Source: Argyresthia goedartella
Lineage: Eukaryota > Arthropoda > Insecta > Lepidoptera > Argyresthiidae
Assembly (NCBI GenBank): GCA_949825045.1
Contig: OX463813.1
Span: 29,494,001 to 29,558,000 of the forward strand
Direction: 5' to 3'
Length of the DNA stretch: 64,000 bases
Part shown: in pieces, positions 1 through 11,604 of the stretch
Numbering within the stretch: position 1 is the stretch's first letter
Layout: each line of letters begins with the position of its first letter
The notes under the pieces: model-generated
The model's input: only the letters and a program-made list of their open reading frames with translations
What the model was told of the DNA's origin: nothing
The model's database searches: none
Made by a program: the position numbers and the translations under genes

Positions 1-3000
1 AGTATGAGTCGTTAGGACACATGTCGGTATCGGGTGTGGACTGGAGATCTGAGGATCATTGTTTCCTTCCACACCATGCCGTCCTACGAACCCCTACCGG
101 CTAGATTCGAGTTGTTTTTGATGGGTCAGCACCTACCTCGAACGGGATGTCCCTGAATCAGTGTCTACATTCGGGACCCAAGTTGAGTCGTGATATTTCG
201 GATATTCTCACGAGCTTTCGGAGGCACCAGATTGTATTTGTCGCAGACATTCGGATGATGTTTAGGCAAACGGTAATTCATCCGGCTGACAGAAGGTATC
301 AGTTGATACTTTGGCGTGAGTCAACGGCCGAGCCAGTCAAGGTCTATGAGTTAAACACGAACACGTATGGGTTATGGTCTAGCCCGTATTTGGCGATGCG
401 TACCCTGCGGGAGTTGGCGTCGCGTGACCGTGTGAGCTATCCTAGAGCCGCCGCTATCCTGGAGCAAGATTTGTGCGTCGATGACGTCTGCACAGGGGCA
501 GCCAGTGTAGAGGAAGCTCTGGACCGACGTGACGAGCTCATTCAATTGCTGGAACGAGGCGGCTATGAACTACGTAAGTGGATGTCCAACTCCCCTGAGT
601 TGATGGCTGGTCTCCCAGATGAGTTTCAACAAGACCCGCACGTTTTTGAGAATCCTGACAACCCTAACATGTTGTCAGTACTTGGAATTCAGTACAGGCC
701 CGTCCATGATGAGTTTACCTATCGGGTGGTTTTAGAAACACCGAAGGCCTGGACGAAGCGGTCAGTACTGTCAACGATTGCGAGAACGTTCGACCCGAAT
801 GGATGGATTTCTCCAGTCACCTTTGCTCTCAAATGTTTTATGCAAAGGCTATGGGCGGCTCAGTTGACCTGGGACACCCACCTCTCAGGTGATTTGTTGA
901 CTGATTGGACGCGAATGTTCACCTCGCTATCGGACATAAATAATGTATCGCTGCCGAGGAAATTGGTCCCTGCTGGGGATTACAGGGCAACCCTTCACGG
1001 GTTTTGTGATGCCTCTGAACGAGGGTTTGCGGCAGCGGTTTATTTGCGAACCGTCACCTCCACCGGGGAGGTCGACATGCGTTTGGTTTTGGCAAAAAGC
1101 AAGGTAGCGCCTATTCGGACAAGGATGACGATTCCAAAACTGGAACTGTCCGGGGCTGCTCTTTTGACCAAACTTTTGAATCACACTCTAACAGTGTTGC
1201 GTGGGTCAGTGGTTTTGGAGGATACGGTGTACGCTTGGACGGACAGCCAGATTGTGTTGTGCTGGCTGAAGGCTTCGGTCCATAACTTAGAGGTTTTTGT
1301 TGCGAACCGTGTCTCCCAGATTGTGTCGTCTGAGGTCCCACTGACCTGGAGATATGTACCAGGAGAATTGAACCCGTCTAATTGTGCATCCAGGGGATGT
1401 CAGGCTCCTGAACTCGTTAGACACCATTTGTGGTGGGGACCACCCTGGCTTGCCAAGAGAGAATCGGACTGGCCCCACAGCAATGTAGTTGTATCTTCGG
1501 ATCATGGCCCCAGAGCGGCCGTGCATGTTACCCAGAAGGCTGAGGACCCTGACGCCGGGTTTCTGCTGGACCGGTATAGCTCACTTGACAAGTTGATAAA
1601 CGTGTCCACTTGGATTAGGAGATTCGCTCGAAATTGTCGTACTCCTCGCGATCAGCGAACGTTGAACCCTATTCTGACTCCGGCAGAGCGAAACGAGTCG
1701 CTATTGAATTTGGTCCGGTTGGTACAGTCCTCGAAGTTTGGGGCAGAATTGGAGATTATACGAAGTGGACGTTCGAAATTGAAGGGAGCCGTCGCGCGTC
1801 TCAACCCCTTTGTTGATTCGACCGGGTTACTTCGGGTAGGAGGAAGATTGCGCAATGCGAATCTGTCGTATTCGGCTCGTCACCCACTTCTGCTGCCCAA
1901 GGGGGTACAGTTAGTTGAATTGCTGGTGACTGATCGTCATATTAAAAACGCACATGCCGGCTGTAACGCGTTGTTGGCCACGCTCCAGCGGAAGTTTTGG
2001 ATCTTATCTGCCCGCCGTGTCATACGGAACATCGTGTTTCGGTGCATGCCTTGTTATCGACTTAAGGCTGCCACGATGCAACCTCTCATGGGGGACTTGC
2101 CCCCTGATCGTGTGAATGAGGTCAGACCGTTTTCAGGTGTTGGTACGGATTTTGCAGGACCGTTTATGGTGAAGAGTTCACGATTGCGTACCGCTAGGCA
2201 ATACAAGGCGTACCTATGTGTGTTTGTTTGTTTATCCACCAAGGCGGTACATCTCGAGCTCGTTGCTGATCTCTCGACAGAGGCTTTCATTGCTTGTTTG
2301 GATAGGTTTGTTTCTCGAAGGGGACTTCCAACTTTGATCCGCTCTGATAACGGCACTAACTACATCGGTGCGGAACGATACTTACGAGAGATAGTCAACT
2401 TTTTGAATGTAAATAAAGTGGATATTGGAACGGCCCTCTCCCGTCGGGGTATACAGTGGACCTTCAGCCCACCGATTTGCCCCCACTGGGGTGGGATTTT
2501 TGAGGCCGTAGTTAAGTCAGCTAAGACGCACTTGGGGCGTATAGTAGGTCAGACCGCGCTGACTTTTGAGGAGCTCGCGACATTGTTTTGTAAGATCGAG
2601 GCCGTTCTAAATTCGCGACCGTTGTGTCCGCTCAGCTCGGATCCATATGACCTGGAGGCTCTGACCCCAGGCCATTTCTTGATAGGACAGCCACTTAACG
2701 CGTTGCCCGAGCACCCCTTCGAGGGAGTGAAATTGTATCGGTTGTCAAGGTATCAGATGTTGCAGCAGTTTACTTAGAATTTCTGGAAGCGTTGGTCGCT
2801 CGAGTATCTGCATATCTTACAACAGCGCCTTAAGTGGACTGACAAAACTAGCCCCCCTAGGTGACCTCGTTCTGGTTAAGGATGCTAACCTACCGCCACT
2901 ACGTTGGCGCAGGGGGCGCATTGTTAACTTGTTCCCTGGCAAGGACGGGACCCCCCGGTCTGCAGAGGTTCTAGTAGGAGGCTCGGTTCTAAAACGAGCG

Positions 3001-3033
3001 GTAGCAACGTTGTCTCGGCTGCCCGTAGATTAG
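1..3033 (+). pseudogene. BEL/Pao retrotransposon pol, decayed, runs in from the left edge
   Basis: The reading frame is open from the window edge and shows a BEL/Pao polyprotein. RT comes first (motif A region FVADIRMMFRQ, catalytic box CVDDVCTG), then Peptidase_A17/RNase H-type sequence, then an integrase with an HHCC-like zinc region (HAGC...CMPC) and DDE residues in VGTDFAGPF, RSDNGTNY and PHWGGIFEA. A DUF5641-like tail follows. The main open stretch is 147-2777. Breaks: a TAG at 102-104 just upstream of the conserved FDGSA segment, a TAG at 2775-2777 inside the C-terminal domain, and a frameshift near 2860, after which the frame is open to a stop at 3031-3033. Gag and protease lie outside the window. 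With two stops and a shift it cannot make a full polyprotein. Family assignment is confident; age is inference. Confidence 0.9.
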
Positions 3034-3639
3034 GGGACAGGTGGATGCCTGTCCGGGCGGGTGATTGTTCGATTCCAAATCGATATTCGATCGATGGTTT
3101 CTGAACGGCCATTTTGAATTTGACGTTAGCCTCCAACCTAGCAGTTTTTTGACAACTGACGGACGAAAGCCCTCGCAATGTAAACGCGTTTTGGTTAGGG
3201 TATTGAAATTAAATCGCAAGCCATCTGGAATGTATTCGGGTTTCCCTCAGGATTGTCTATATAGCTGAGTGTGTTGTGGTTCCCCGAACCAGATAAAGTT
3301 CGCATTTACGTGGCCGATTGGTTGTTACCACGTAACATAACCTGTGTTGGAACACTGTGCTCATTGAAGCTGGCCCGCCAGTCATAGGAGGTTGGCTGAA
3401 GAACCTGTCTACCAAGAAGAGCCTAGGGTGCACCCGGGCCTTGCAGAGAGACAGGAGGTTGACGGGACCGAAGCACAGACCAGGTTAGATCGACCCCAAT
3501 TAACTTCAGCTCGGTGAATCGCCGACGTTCACACTTCTTGGCAACTGATCGTTACGCTACCTCGTAGCTGATGGGCCCCTACGAGGTCATTAGGTGCTGA
3601 GAAGCCTGAACACCTGTATTGTCGTCTGTGCCGTTCAAG
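3034..3639 (+). other. Non-coding: probable BEL 3' LTR remnant and LINE 5' UTR
   Basis: This stretch lies between the BEL pol stop and the next ORF and has no credible gene. A TATA-like TATATAGC near 3250 and an AGATAAAG near 3290 fit an LTR that begins around 3061-3066 (TG start). The 5' LTR is outside the window, so the copy cannot be paired. The part from about 3300 to 3639 is more likely the 5' UTR of the downstream LINE. The boundary between the two is not resolved. Confidence 0.35.
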
Positions 3640-4557
3640 ATGCCCAACATACAGCGCTCTTCTCCACATACTCCTACAGTGCCTGTCACTACTCGGCTGC
3701 CACCGAAATCCCAGATAACGGTGTCGGAACCAAATCTGGCGCAAACAAGGAAGCAGCAGGAGGTAAGCAATATTACGCTGCGTCGACCTCGACTCGACCA
3801 TAGCGATGACGCCGACCTGTTGCAAAGTTTGTTGCTGGAGGTGCGATTGTTGAGAAAAGAAATGCAAGGTATGCGGGATGAAATGCGTGAATTCAGGCGC
3901 AAAACCAATGAATTCCGCTCAACGCTTGGTGCATGCAATCAGCGGATTGAAGAGGTGGAGCGGCGGGTCGATGATCTCGAGAAGAGGGTCACGGATAAAG
4001 TGGTGGCGACGGGAACGAAGGTCTTGGAGGAAGCCATTACCAACCTTCAGATGGAGCTGAATGATCGGGACCAAGATATGCTGGCGAACGACCTACAGTT
4101 TAGCAATGTCACGGAGGGGCGCGGCGAGAACCCTGTACACCTGGTGTCGCTCATCGCTGTGAAGCTGGGTGTGCCGACGGACGAGCGCGACGTGGTCAGC
4201 GCGGTGCGGGTAGGCCCACTCGTAGCCGGTGCCGACGACCGCAGGCCGCGGCATCTGGTGGTGCGGCTGGCCCGGAGGGCTACGCGTGACGCACTGCTAC
4301 GTGAGGCGCGCGTGCGTCGTGGAGCAACTACCGCTGATATGGGTCTCAGTGGAGTACCGCGACGTTTCTACGTCAACGAACGGCTCACCAAGCTGAACAG
4401 GCAGCTATTTGCTAAGGCTAAGGAGCAAGCTTGCATTCACGCCTGGAGATGGGTGTGGACCAGGGATGGGCGGGTGCAGGTGCGACGCGCGGAGGGGCAG
4501 CCCGGATACCGTATACGAAGGGAGATAGATATTGTTAATATTTTTAAAACGGACTAA
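3640..4557 (+). CDS. LINE ORF1 protein, FP25K-like
   Basis: The 305-residue protein is uninterrupted. Residues about 70-140 are a heptad-rich coiled coil (ERRVDDLEKRV, LEEAITNLQMELNDR). The C-terminal half contains the conserved segment FYVNERLTKLNRQLF followed by a Trp-rich WRWVWTRDGRVQVRR. That combination is typical of lepidopteran LINE ORF1 proteins related to the second domain of baculovirus FP25K, which act as RNA-binding chaperones of the LINE particle. The frame extends seven codons further upstream without an ATG, so I chose the ATG at 3640. The ORF2 start follows about 260 bp downstream and is cut short. GC-rich codon use in the second half differs from the AT-rich surroundings. LINE ORF1 is the best call; a domesticated FP25K-like gene is less likely because ORF2 follows. 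Confidence 0.8.
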   Translation: MPNIQRSSPHTPTVPVTTRLPPKSQITVSEPNLAQTRKQQEVSNITLRRPRLDHSDDADLLQSLLLEVRLLRKEMQGMRDEMREFRRKTNEFRSTLGACNQRIEEVERRVDDLEKRVTDKVVATGTKVLEEAITNLQMELNDRDQDMLANDLQFSNVTEGRGENPVHLVSLIAVKLGVPTDERDVVSAVRVGPLVAGADDRRPRHLVVRLARRATRDALLREARVRRGATTADMGLSGVPRRFYVNERLTKLNRQLFAKAKEQACIHAWRWVWTRDGRVQVRRAEGQPGYRIRREIDIVNIFKTD

Positions 4558-4817
4558 GTTAGCCTTTCATTGTCTGCCTAAAAGTAATTTTCCTTATGGC
4601 CTAATAATTTGTGTAAATCTAGGATTAAATGTTGTGCGTGCGCCGTGGTCGCGGTGTGTCAATGTGCTGGTTGGTGCCGATGGTGTTTGCGTTGTGTTTA
4701 TTTAATTGTCATATATCTATATATCTGAATGTATATTCATAAATACACTACACAGTATAGTATTTAAAATATTATTTATATTATATACAAGTGTGGGTAA
4801 TTTGTATTATTATAACT

Positions 4818-4892
4818 ATGTCTAAAACAAAACATTTCCGGGTTGGTCTGTTTAATGCCGGTTTAATGCCGGCACATAAAATGTACAAATAA
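4818..4892 (+). pseudogene. LINE ORF2 endonuclease start, truncated after about 20 codons
   Basis: Starting at the ATG at 4818 the peptide reads MSKTKHFRVGLFNAG, which fits the N terminus of an APE-type LINE endonuclease (the VGLFNAGS strand). Homology stops there. A local duplication of TTTAATGCCGG follows, and the frame ends inside the 7-bp repeat tail of the opposite-strand LINE. The simplest reading is that the second LINE inserted into this ORF2. Confidence 0.55.
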
Positions 4893-4925
4893 GAAATAAG
4901 AAATAAGAAATAAGAAATAAGAAAT
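4887..4925 (-). repeat. LINE 3' tail, tandem 7-mer (AAATAAG on plus strand)
   Basis: Consecutive AAATAAG units on the plus strand mark the 3' terminus of the minus-strand LINE and its junction with the interrupted ORF2 of the upstream LINE. Confidence 0.8.
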
Positions 4926-5104
4926 TTTTATTTGCAAAGATAAGGGTAAAAGAGCTCTTAAATAACAGGAAAGTTGAACGCCTTAATCAGCTATTAAATT
5001 GTAGCATGCAAATGTTTGAGATCTAGTTTTAGTCTATTCACATTAAATCACATAAATTGTACAAATTAAAAACACAAACAAAACAACAAAAGCCAAGACC
5101 AGTT

Positions 5105-8100
5105 TCACCTACGTTTGAAGTTCAGAAATTCGTCCACAGAGTAAAAACAGTTTTGCAGAAGCCAATAGAATAATCTGCGTTTAAAAGTGTTGAGTGGCAA
5201 CGTTTTTATGTCATCTGGTATTTTGTTATACACAATCACACACATTGCTGAGCAATTTTTTAAATACAGTGTTGTTCTTGGTGTGTGATTAAATACAAGC
5301 CTGTTCGGGTTTCTAGAGTTCCTCGAGAAATAATCATGAGCTTTTACGAAAAGTTCAGGATTTGACTTAACGAATTTACCGATTTCAAGTATATAAAGAC
5401 AGGGTACCGGTAAGATGTTTAATTTTTTAAATGTTTGTTTGCAGGACTCATATGGTGCCATACCACAAATAGCACGCAAACATTTTTTTTGGGCAATAAA
5501 TACTCTGTTAATTTCAGTTCCGTTACCCCAAATTATCAGACCATATCTTATGACGGATTCTACATACCCAAGCAAGCAAGCAAGGCAAGCAGTGCGGTTT
5601 TTTTCTCGGCTGTTTTGTGCAAACGTCTTAGCACAAAAATAAATCTGTTTATCTTATTACATATTTTATTAATTTGATCTTTCCAATTCAAATGTCGATC
5701 AATTACTATACCTAAAAATGTCACACTATTAGCCTCCTCTAGAATTTGTCCGTTATAATTTATATTTAATGTCATGTTCCTGTTATATTTGTCAAAGTTA
5801 TTAAAATTTATATACATTGTTTTATTTAAATTTACTTGCAGATTATTATTATTTAACCAATTAATTATAGAGGTAATAGTTGTATTAATGTCAAATTCAT
5901 GAAGTGAAATGTCATCAGTAATCACGCGAGTTACATTTATTGATATATATATCATCAGCGAATAAAATGCAGCTTTGATTAGTGACTTCCGGCAGGTCAT
6001 TTATATAAATTAAGAAAAGAAGAGGCCCGAGTACACTGCCCTGAGGAACGCCAAATTTATTACATTCTAGCTCGGATTTATAGCATTTAACGACATGGCT
6101 ATCATTAAGACGACTTATTTCTACACTCTGCACCCTATCGTCCAAGTAAGTCTGTAGCCAGTTTCGTGCTAAGCCTCTTATACCATTAGCCTCGAGTTTC
6201 GATAGCAATAACTCATGTGCAACAAAATCGAATGCTTTGGACATATCAAAAAATAGCACTGTACTATAGTTTTTGACGTCTATATTGTGAACAATTTGGT
6301 CTACTAGTTTGAAAGTTGCCAAGGTGGTCGATTTATTTTTCTGAAAGCCATGCTGCTCTGATTTTAATACATTATATTTTGTGAAAAAATAATTTAATCT
6401 TACATGCATCGCTTTTTCAAAAACCTTTGACAACACAGGCGTGAGTGTGATTGGACGATAATTTCCTATTTCTGATCTCTCACCCTTTTTGTACAACGGC
6501 TTTACGACAGATATTTTCAGTTTGTTAGGAAAATTTCCTGTTTCTAGAGACAGGTTTATCAGATAGTTTAATACAGGCGATATCTCCAAGCAACATGCCT
6601 TAATTATTTTGGTAGATATACCATCAAAACCTTCTGCATTGGTGTTATTTAACGACATTATTAGTTTTGACACAACGTTACTATCATAAGGCTTAAGAAA
6701 AATACTCTCACTTATCCGATGACTTCCGCCGGTGAGAGCCAAGTCATGGTTAACCTTATTAGAGATTTTTATAAAGTATTCATTGAATGTTTGAGCTATT
6801 CCACTTGCTTCCTGAACTATAGTACCCTCATGACTAATTTGATGTATGAAATGTGATGCTTGTTGATTTCCTGATTCATTTTTTACTACATTCCACGATG
6901 CCTTACATTTATTTTTACTAGTTTGTACATATTTATTATTTGCTTGTGTCTGTGATTGTACGATACATTTTTTTAATATTTTTGAGAATTTTTCATATCT
7001 GTTTTTGTTATATTGTGTTCTTTGTTTGTAAAAATTATATCTTAGAGATCTTTTTGTTTTACAGCTGATTCTTAGTCCTTTTGAAATCCATTTTGGTTTG
7101 ACCTCCATGTTCCTTTTTACGATAATTGTTGGGAAACAAAGATTATAAAACAAACAGAATAATTCATGAAATTTTTCAAATGCCTTATTGAGGTCAGATT
7201 CTTCGTAAACTTCTGCGAACGATAAGCATTGGAGACATTCACGAAACTTCCTAATGTTATCACCACCATAGTCTCTTTTATGAATGTATGTAGCCTTAGG
7301 CATAGCTTTTTATTTTTTACGGGGATCAAGAGCAATTGTGCTGTTTCATGGTCAGATAATCCCAACGGGATCACTGATCCTACAGCATGACTGATACTAC
7401 TGATTAAGTGGTCAATGCAAGATGCTTGTCTGGTGGGCTCGTCAATATGAAATGTCAATTTATAATTATTAATAATATCTGTTAAATGTCTGGTATTAAT
7501 GTCAGGTTTTAATGTATTAATGTTTATGTCACCAGCTATAACAATTTGTTTTGTTTTCATTTTCCTTTTTATGGAAAAGAGTAATAATTCCAAGCGATCT
7601 AGAAATTTTTTTACCTCCGTAATCCTATATATGCATACTAATATAATGTTATGATCTGTTAGCTCAATACCACAGCATTCAAATACACTAGACACAGCCA
7701 GTTCGTCAACCATTTTTAAACGTTTATATGCAGTACTGTTTTTCACTAAAATGCAAGACCCGCCTCTTTTCTTATTTCGAGAAAAGTTGGTAGCTAGGTC
7801 ATAACCTGCTAATCTTATATTTATTTCATCACCTGATTTTACAAATGTCTCCGTTAGACAGATTACGTCTGGTTCATTACCCGATTCTGTCAATTCCGCC
7901 ATAGTCATATCGATTAATTCCCTTTTTGGGAGTACACTTTGAATATTTTGGTGCAGGATTATCAGTTTTGAGCTATTATTGGTCTCGAAAAAGCGGGTTA
8001 CATGGTGAAGTATGGGTCACTCTGATGCTTTTGTTTGACTCATTGGTTGTGCTTGTTTGTTTTTTGGCTACTGTTCGAAAGTAATACGGTATGGTACCCT

Positions 8101-8240
8101 TTTGTGAACAGTTTTGAATACGTGTGGTTTTGGGTGTTTTTTTTGTTTCGTCTATTTTATTTGTGTTGACTTTCCGGAAATAATATGGTATAGTTCCTTT
8201 CTTTATGTGGTTTTGTTTTTGTTTAGGAGTTATTTGTTTG
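5105..8240 (-). pseudogene. LINE ORF2: APE endonuclease plus reverse transcriptase, frameshifted
   Basis: The endonuclease (about 8015-7310) shows the LTETF and GDINI motifs and the catalytic SDHETA. The RT (about 7303-5940) shows FDMSKAFD, GVPQGSVLGPLLF and LFADD. The C-terminal finger region follows (about 5940-5105, ending NFKRR). The parts lie in different frames. Breaks are near 7305 at the EN-RT junction, near 5945 at a short AT run just after FADD, and at 5571-5587 in a run of TTGC units. One more shift near 8015 separates a lysine-rich N-terminal extension with no ATG. Catalytic residues are present but the copy is dead as it stands. Confidence 0.85.
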
Positions 8241-8278
8241 TTGACTTTATGGTTTTTTAGATTTTTATTATTTTTATA

Positions 8279-9382
8279 TTATGTGAGATATTCCCTGTCA
8301 TAATCTAGTTGATCCACACATTCGTTGATGGTGGAGCAAGCAGATTTCCATTGGCCTCCATAATATGATTTACAATTGAGATCAATGAAAGTACATCCAG
8401 GTCTGTTGTTACAAATTAATTTCAATGTATCACTTATTTTACTATCATTTAGATATTGACTGTTTCTTGCACTTAGCAGTAACACTTCAAAGTCTTTAAG
8501 CTTATTTAAAATGTACCCAATTTCTAGAATCATTTTCGTAGGGTTACTATCATGTTGCCCGAATGAAAGAATAATTTTGTCGTTCTTTTCATAGGAATAG
8601 AGTTTCGTCGCCTTTCCAATTTCTTCTGCGGTGCCTCCCGATGTGACATACGACGTGATTTCATATTTATTCTTCCCGGTGCGTGTATCACTGCGTGACT
8701 CCTGGAGTTGGTGTGATAGTCCGGCACAGTTTGCGCCACCAAATATATATATACGCTTGGTTCTGTTTTCTTGTCTCGTAGTTTCTTTAATTATATTTTC
8801 ATTATTTGGTTTGCTCGGATTTTGAATTGATAGCATTTTATCGGTTACTTGCTGCTGTTGTTTTTCCGGTCCATCTTCTGTCTGAGTACTGGTAGTATGT
8901 AGTGTCGATGAATCTGTGACATCTTCTTTTGTTTCTTGTTTTTGGTTGTCAATATTTGGGTCAGTCAATAGGTCCTTTACCGTATCATTTAAATCGATTC
9001 CTTGGTTACTTTGTTCTGATTGTTCTGGAGTCAATATTTTCAGAATTCTCTTTTTCAAAGTATTGCTTTTCTTGGCACTTGCGGGGGCGTAGCATACTTG
9101 CTTTAGAACGCTGATTTGCCCATTACTTTTATCTAGCTGTTTCTGTAGAGCCATGTTTTCCAGCATGAGTCTATCAACTTCTGCGTTAGCTGCCTCAAGT
9201 TCTGACGTCAATTGCAGCACGGCAGTGTTTAGAGCGCTTGCTCCATCATATGTCGATAAATCTGGTAGACTTTTAGAGTCCGAATAGCAGTCCGAAAGGG
9301 AGAGTGATTCATCGTCGTTGTTGGAGCCAGACCTCATCATATTTCCTCTCGTTTGGCGAACATTGCTCTCCGAGTCCATCAT
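8279..9382 (-). CDS. LINE ORF1: coiled coil plus SGNH/esterase-like domain
   Basis: The 367-residue protein is intact. Residues about 50-95 are a leucine-rich coiled coil (LQLTSELEAANAEVDRLML). A basic, Gln/Thr-rich linker follows, then from about residue 208 a domain with strand-turn motifs IYIFGGANCAGL, IILSFGQHDSN and VLLLSARNS. These are laid out like blocks of the SGNH-hydrolase fold seen in CR1 ORF1 proteins. The first block reads GGAN, so the usual GDS nucleophile serine is absent and enzymatic activity is unlikely. The start MMDSE follows a purine/pyrimidine-rich stretch with no better upstream ATG. ORF2 follows with a possible overlap because the minus-1 frame is open across the stop. 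Confidence 0.75.
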   Translation of the reverse strand: MMDSESNVRQTRGNMMRSGSNNDDESLSLSDCYSDSKSLPDLSTYDGASALNTAVLQLTSELEAANAEVDRLMLENMALQKQLDKSNGQISVLKQVCYAPASAKKSNTLKKRILKILTPEQSEQSNQGIDLNDTVKDLLTDPNIDNQKQETKEDVTDSSTLHTTSTQTEDGPEKQQQQVTDKMLSIQNPSKPNNENIIKETTRQENRTKRIYIFGGANCAGLSHQLQESRSDTRTGKNKYEITSYVTSGGTAEEIGKATKLYSYEKNDKIILSFGQHDSNPTKMILEIGYILNKLKDFEVLLLSARNSQYLNDSKISDTLKLICNNRPGCTFIDLNCKSYYGGQWKSACSTINECVDQLDYDREYLT

Positions 9383-9504
9383 ACTTCAATTATTATTCTT
9401 TTTAACCAAAAAGAAAAAAAAAAAGAAAGAAATAACAATCATAAAAATGTTCTCTGGGGCCAATATTTTGTTTGTAAAAAATAAAAAAAGTGTTGTTAAA
9501 AATG

Positions 9505-9600
9505 ATGTGCGATGCGAGGATCGAACCCGGGTCTCCTGCGCAGAAAGCTGGTCTCTTCGTCGGGCGGTATCACCGCTCGATGAAGGCATTGCGAAATTAT
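9505..9600 (-). repeat. tRNA-like SINE head or LINE 5' UTR with pol III B box
   Basis: On the minus strand GGTTCGATCCTCG (plus 9515-9527) is a strong match to a pol III B box. The sequence upstream (GAGCGGTGATACCGCC) could hold an A box. It lies just 5' of LINE ORF1, so it is either a SINE fragment or part of the LINE 5' region. Confidence 0.4.
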
Positions 9601-9610
9601 GGTTTACGTA

Positions 9611-10056
9611 GTGCGAGCGATACTGCGACCTTGTTGTTGCTATGCTAGGTGATCGATCGATCAGCCGTCAGCGGACTTTGCACTGACGCTTGTCACCACA
9701 ACAAAAGACGTTATGTTATGGTAAATTATAAATTATTGCAATGAATTTGGGATGAATTTGATTAATGTAATTGTATTAATTAATGTATTTCTTCCTTATG
9801 TCACTTAATTGTTATTGTTCACTGATTGCCACTATTGCACTGCATTTATGATTTTATTCTGGTTCATAATGTCATTTTATCACATAAAGTCACTGGATTC
9901 TTCACGTTTCCATATAGTTTTACACTTATTTCATACAATAACACTGAACTTAATTGTAGTTTCAGGTTGTTTATATTTTTGAATTACTTTTATCACGGAA
10001 CGATATCTTTTACGATGTTTACGTAGCAGCGCCCTCTGGCGGTCAAAGAGTCTAAA
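9611..10056. other. AT-rich spacer, no gene seen
   Basis: No coding signal on either strand. It ends with GCGCCCTCTGGCGGTC just before the RT fragment. I could not assign it. Confidence 0.5.
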
Positions 10057-10955
10057 TTGAATGTGCATAAAAACTACTACTTAGACCTCAAACACCTAGT
10101 CATCACCGCCCTACACAATGAAAAACGTGCCTTTTTTGAACAAAAAATCAACAGCTGCACTAGAGATCCGAAGCGCCTGTGGGAAAACCTTAAGCACACT
10201 GTTCTACCGGATAGACGAAATATTGAGTTACCCGCACACTTTGGTAATGCCGACGCCATTAATGACCATTTCATGAATGTACCAGGAACGACTAAGGTGA
10301 CCATTTCGGACTTGACTTACTTTGAATTTAACCGACACGACAATGCTACTAGTTTTTTTCTGAACCCCGTCACTGCACACACTGTTGCAAAAATACTGAC
10401 GTCTATCAAGACCAATGCGACAGGAGTTGACCGAATTGGAATAGACATGGTTATGCTGACTCTACCTACGACATTGCCGACCCTCACTGCGATTGTTAGT
10501 CGGAGCATTTTGACGAACATCTTTCCGACTAACTGGAAGACTGCGAAAGTTTCAACAACCCCCAAGAAACCTAATCCTGCCCACATATCCGATCTACGTC
10601 CCATTAGCATTCTTCCTTGCATGTCTAAGGTAATTGAGAGGGCGGTATATAACCAGCTGTCGAGGTATCTGGAGGAAAATGGCATTCTACCGGAATTGCA
10701 ATCTGGGTTCCGGAAGGGTCGAGGGACGGCTACTGCGTTGCTAAACGTCGTGGACAACGTGCTGTCGGCGCTCGACAAGAAGAGGAGCTCAATTTTGGTG
10801 TTGCTAGATTTCTCCAGAGCCTTCGATTGTCTTAATACTGCCCTCTTATTATCAAAGATGTCTTATTATGGATTCGATAATGCTACGGTTAAGTGGTTCG
10901 GTAATTACCTGTCGAACCGTGCGCAAACAGTCGTAATACATAAGAATGATGGAAC
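10057..10955 (+). pseudogene. LINE reverse transcriptase fragment, cut by Ty3 LTR
   Basis: About 300 codons are open. They begin in the linker between endonuclease and RT and show the conserved segments DLRPISILPCMSKVIER, LQSGFRKGRGTATAL and LLDFSRAFDCLN. Homology ends after NDGT, where an LTR-like TGTAAGG begins at 10956. The catalytic (Y/F)xDD box and thumb are therefore missing, and there is no endonuclease upstream. It might be the continuation of the LINE whose ORF1 is at 3640-4557, but the intervening endonuclease is not present, so this is only a possibility. Confidence 0.75.
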
Positions 10956-11324
10956 TGTAAGGTATATAGTTAGGTTCGATATTTGTCTATGCGATAATAT
11001 TGTATACGGGCCTCTTTATAGTGGGTGTTCACTTTGACACTGTTACGTAATTTGTAATTTTAAAAAGAAAGAGGCTTGGATGTGAAAAGTCAATGTGACA
11101 CACTTCACCTTAGGCTTAGGCCAGCGACTGATCTAATTTATATAGTAAGGATTAGCTTAATGGCTATCGAGCCAGTTTTATCCCTTTTATACAATTTGTA
11201 ACCATATTCAAAAATAAAAGTTCAAAATCAAATTCATATATAAAAGTCTTTATAATTATCTCTTATCTGTAGGGCTAGCAAATTCAAGTATATGTAGTGC
11301 TGCGAGAAGTGCTGAGACATTACA
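10956..11324 (+). repeat. Probable 5' LTR of the Ty3-type element
   Basis: The segment starts TGTAAGG where LINE homology stops and ends ATTACA just before TTGGCGGAGGCGCCGA, a plausible primer-binding site. AATAAA-like signals occur near 11212. Only one copy is present, so the limits are inferred from the LINE break and the PBS position. Confidence 0.6.
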
Positions 11325-11604
11325 TTGGCGGAGGCGCCGAACGAACCGGAGATATAAGAAGACCGCTTCATAAGGAATAAGAGGTGACGTCATAAGAAGT
11401 GACGTAATAGAAGAGGATAGTGATCGTCGATCCAGACCTTGAAGAATCGAGGAAGGATCGAAACTACATTGAAAGGAAGTATATTTCTGTACTTAAGTTT
11501 TTAATTTAGGAATTACCTCGACCTGCCAAGCGAGTGAAGAAGTGAATAGAAAAATATTGTAGGAAGATTTTTATTGCAGGGGACATTTTGTGATTTTTTT
11601 TATT

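Larger units (their letters stand above)
4887..9400 (-). mobile_element. CR1/Jockey-type LINE, minus strand, near full length, ORF2 frameshifted
   Basis: Read on the minus strand the element has ORF1 (9382-8279), ORF2 (about 8240-5105) and a 3' UTR ending in four to five copies of a 7-bp unit (TTTCTTA on the minus strand, 4887-4925). A tandem-repeat tail in place of poly(A) is typical of CR1-like LINEs. ORF1 has a coiled coil plus an esterase-like domain, also a CR1-group trait. The 5' end is not defined; it may reach about 9600, where a tRNA-like B box lies. Confidence 0.8.
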
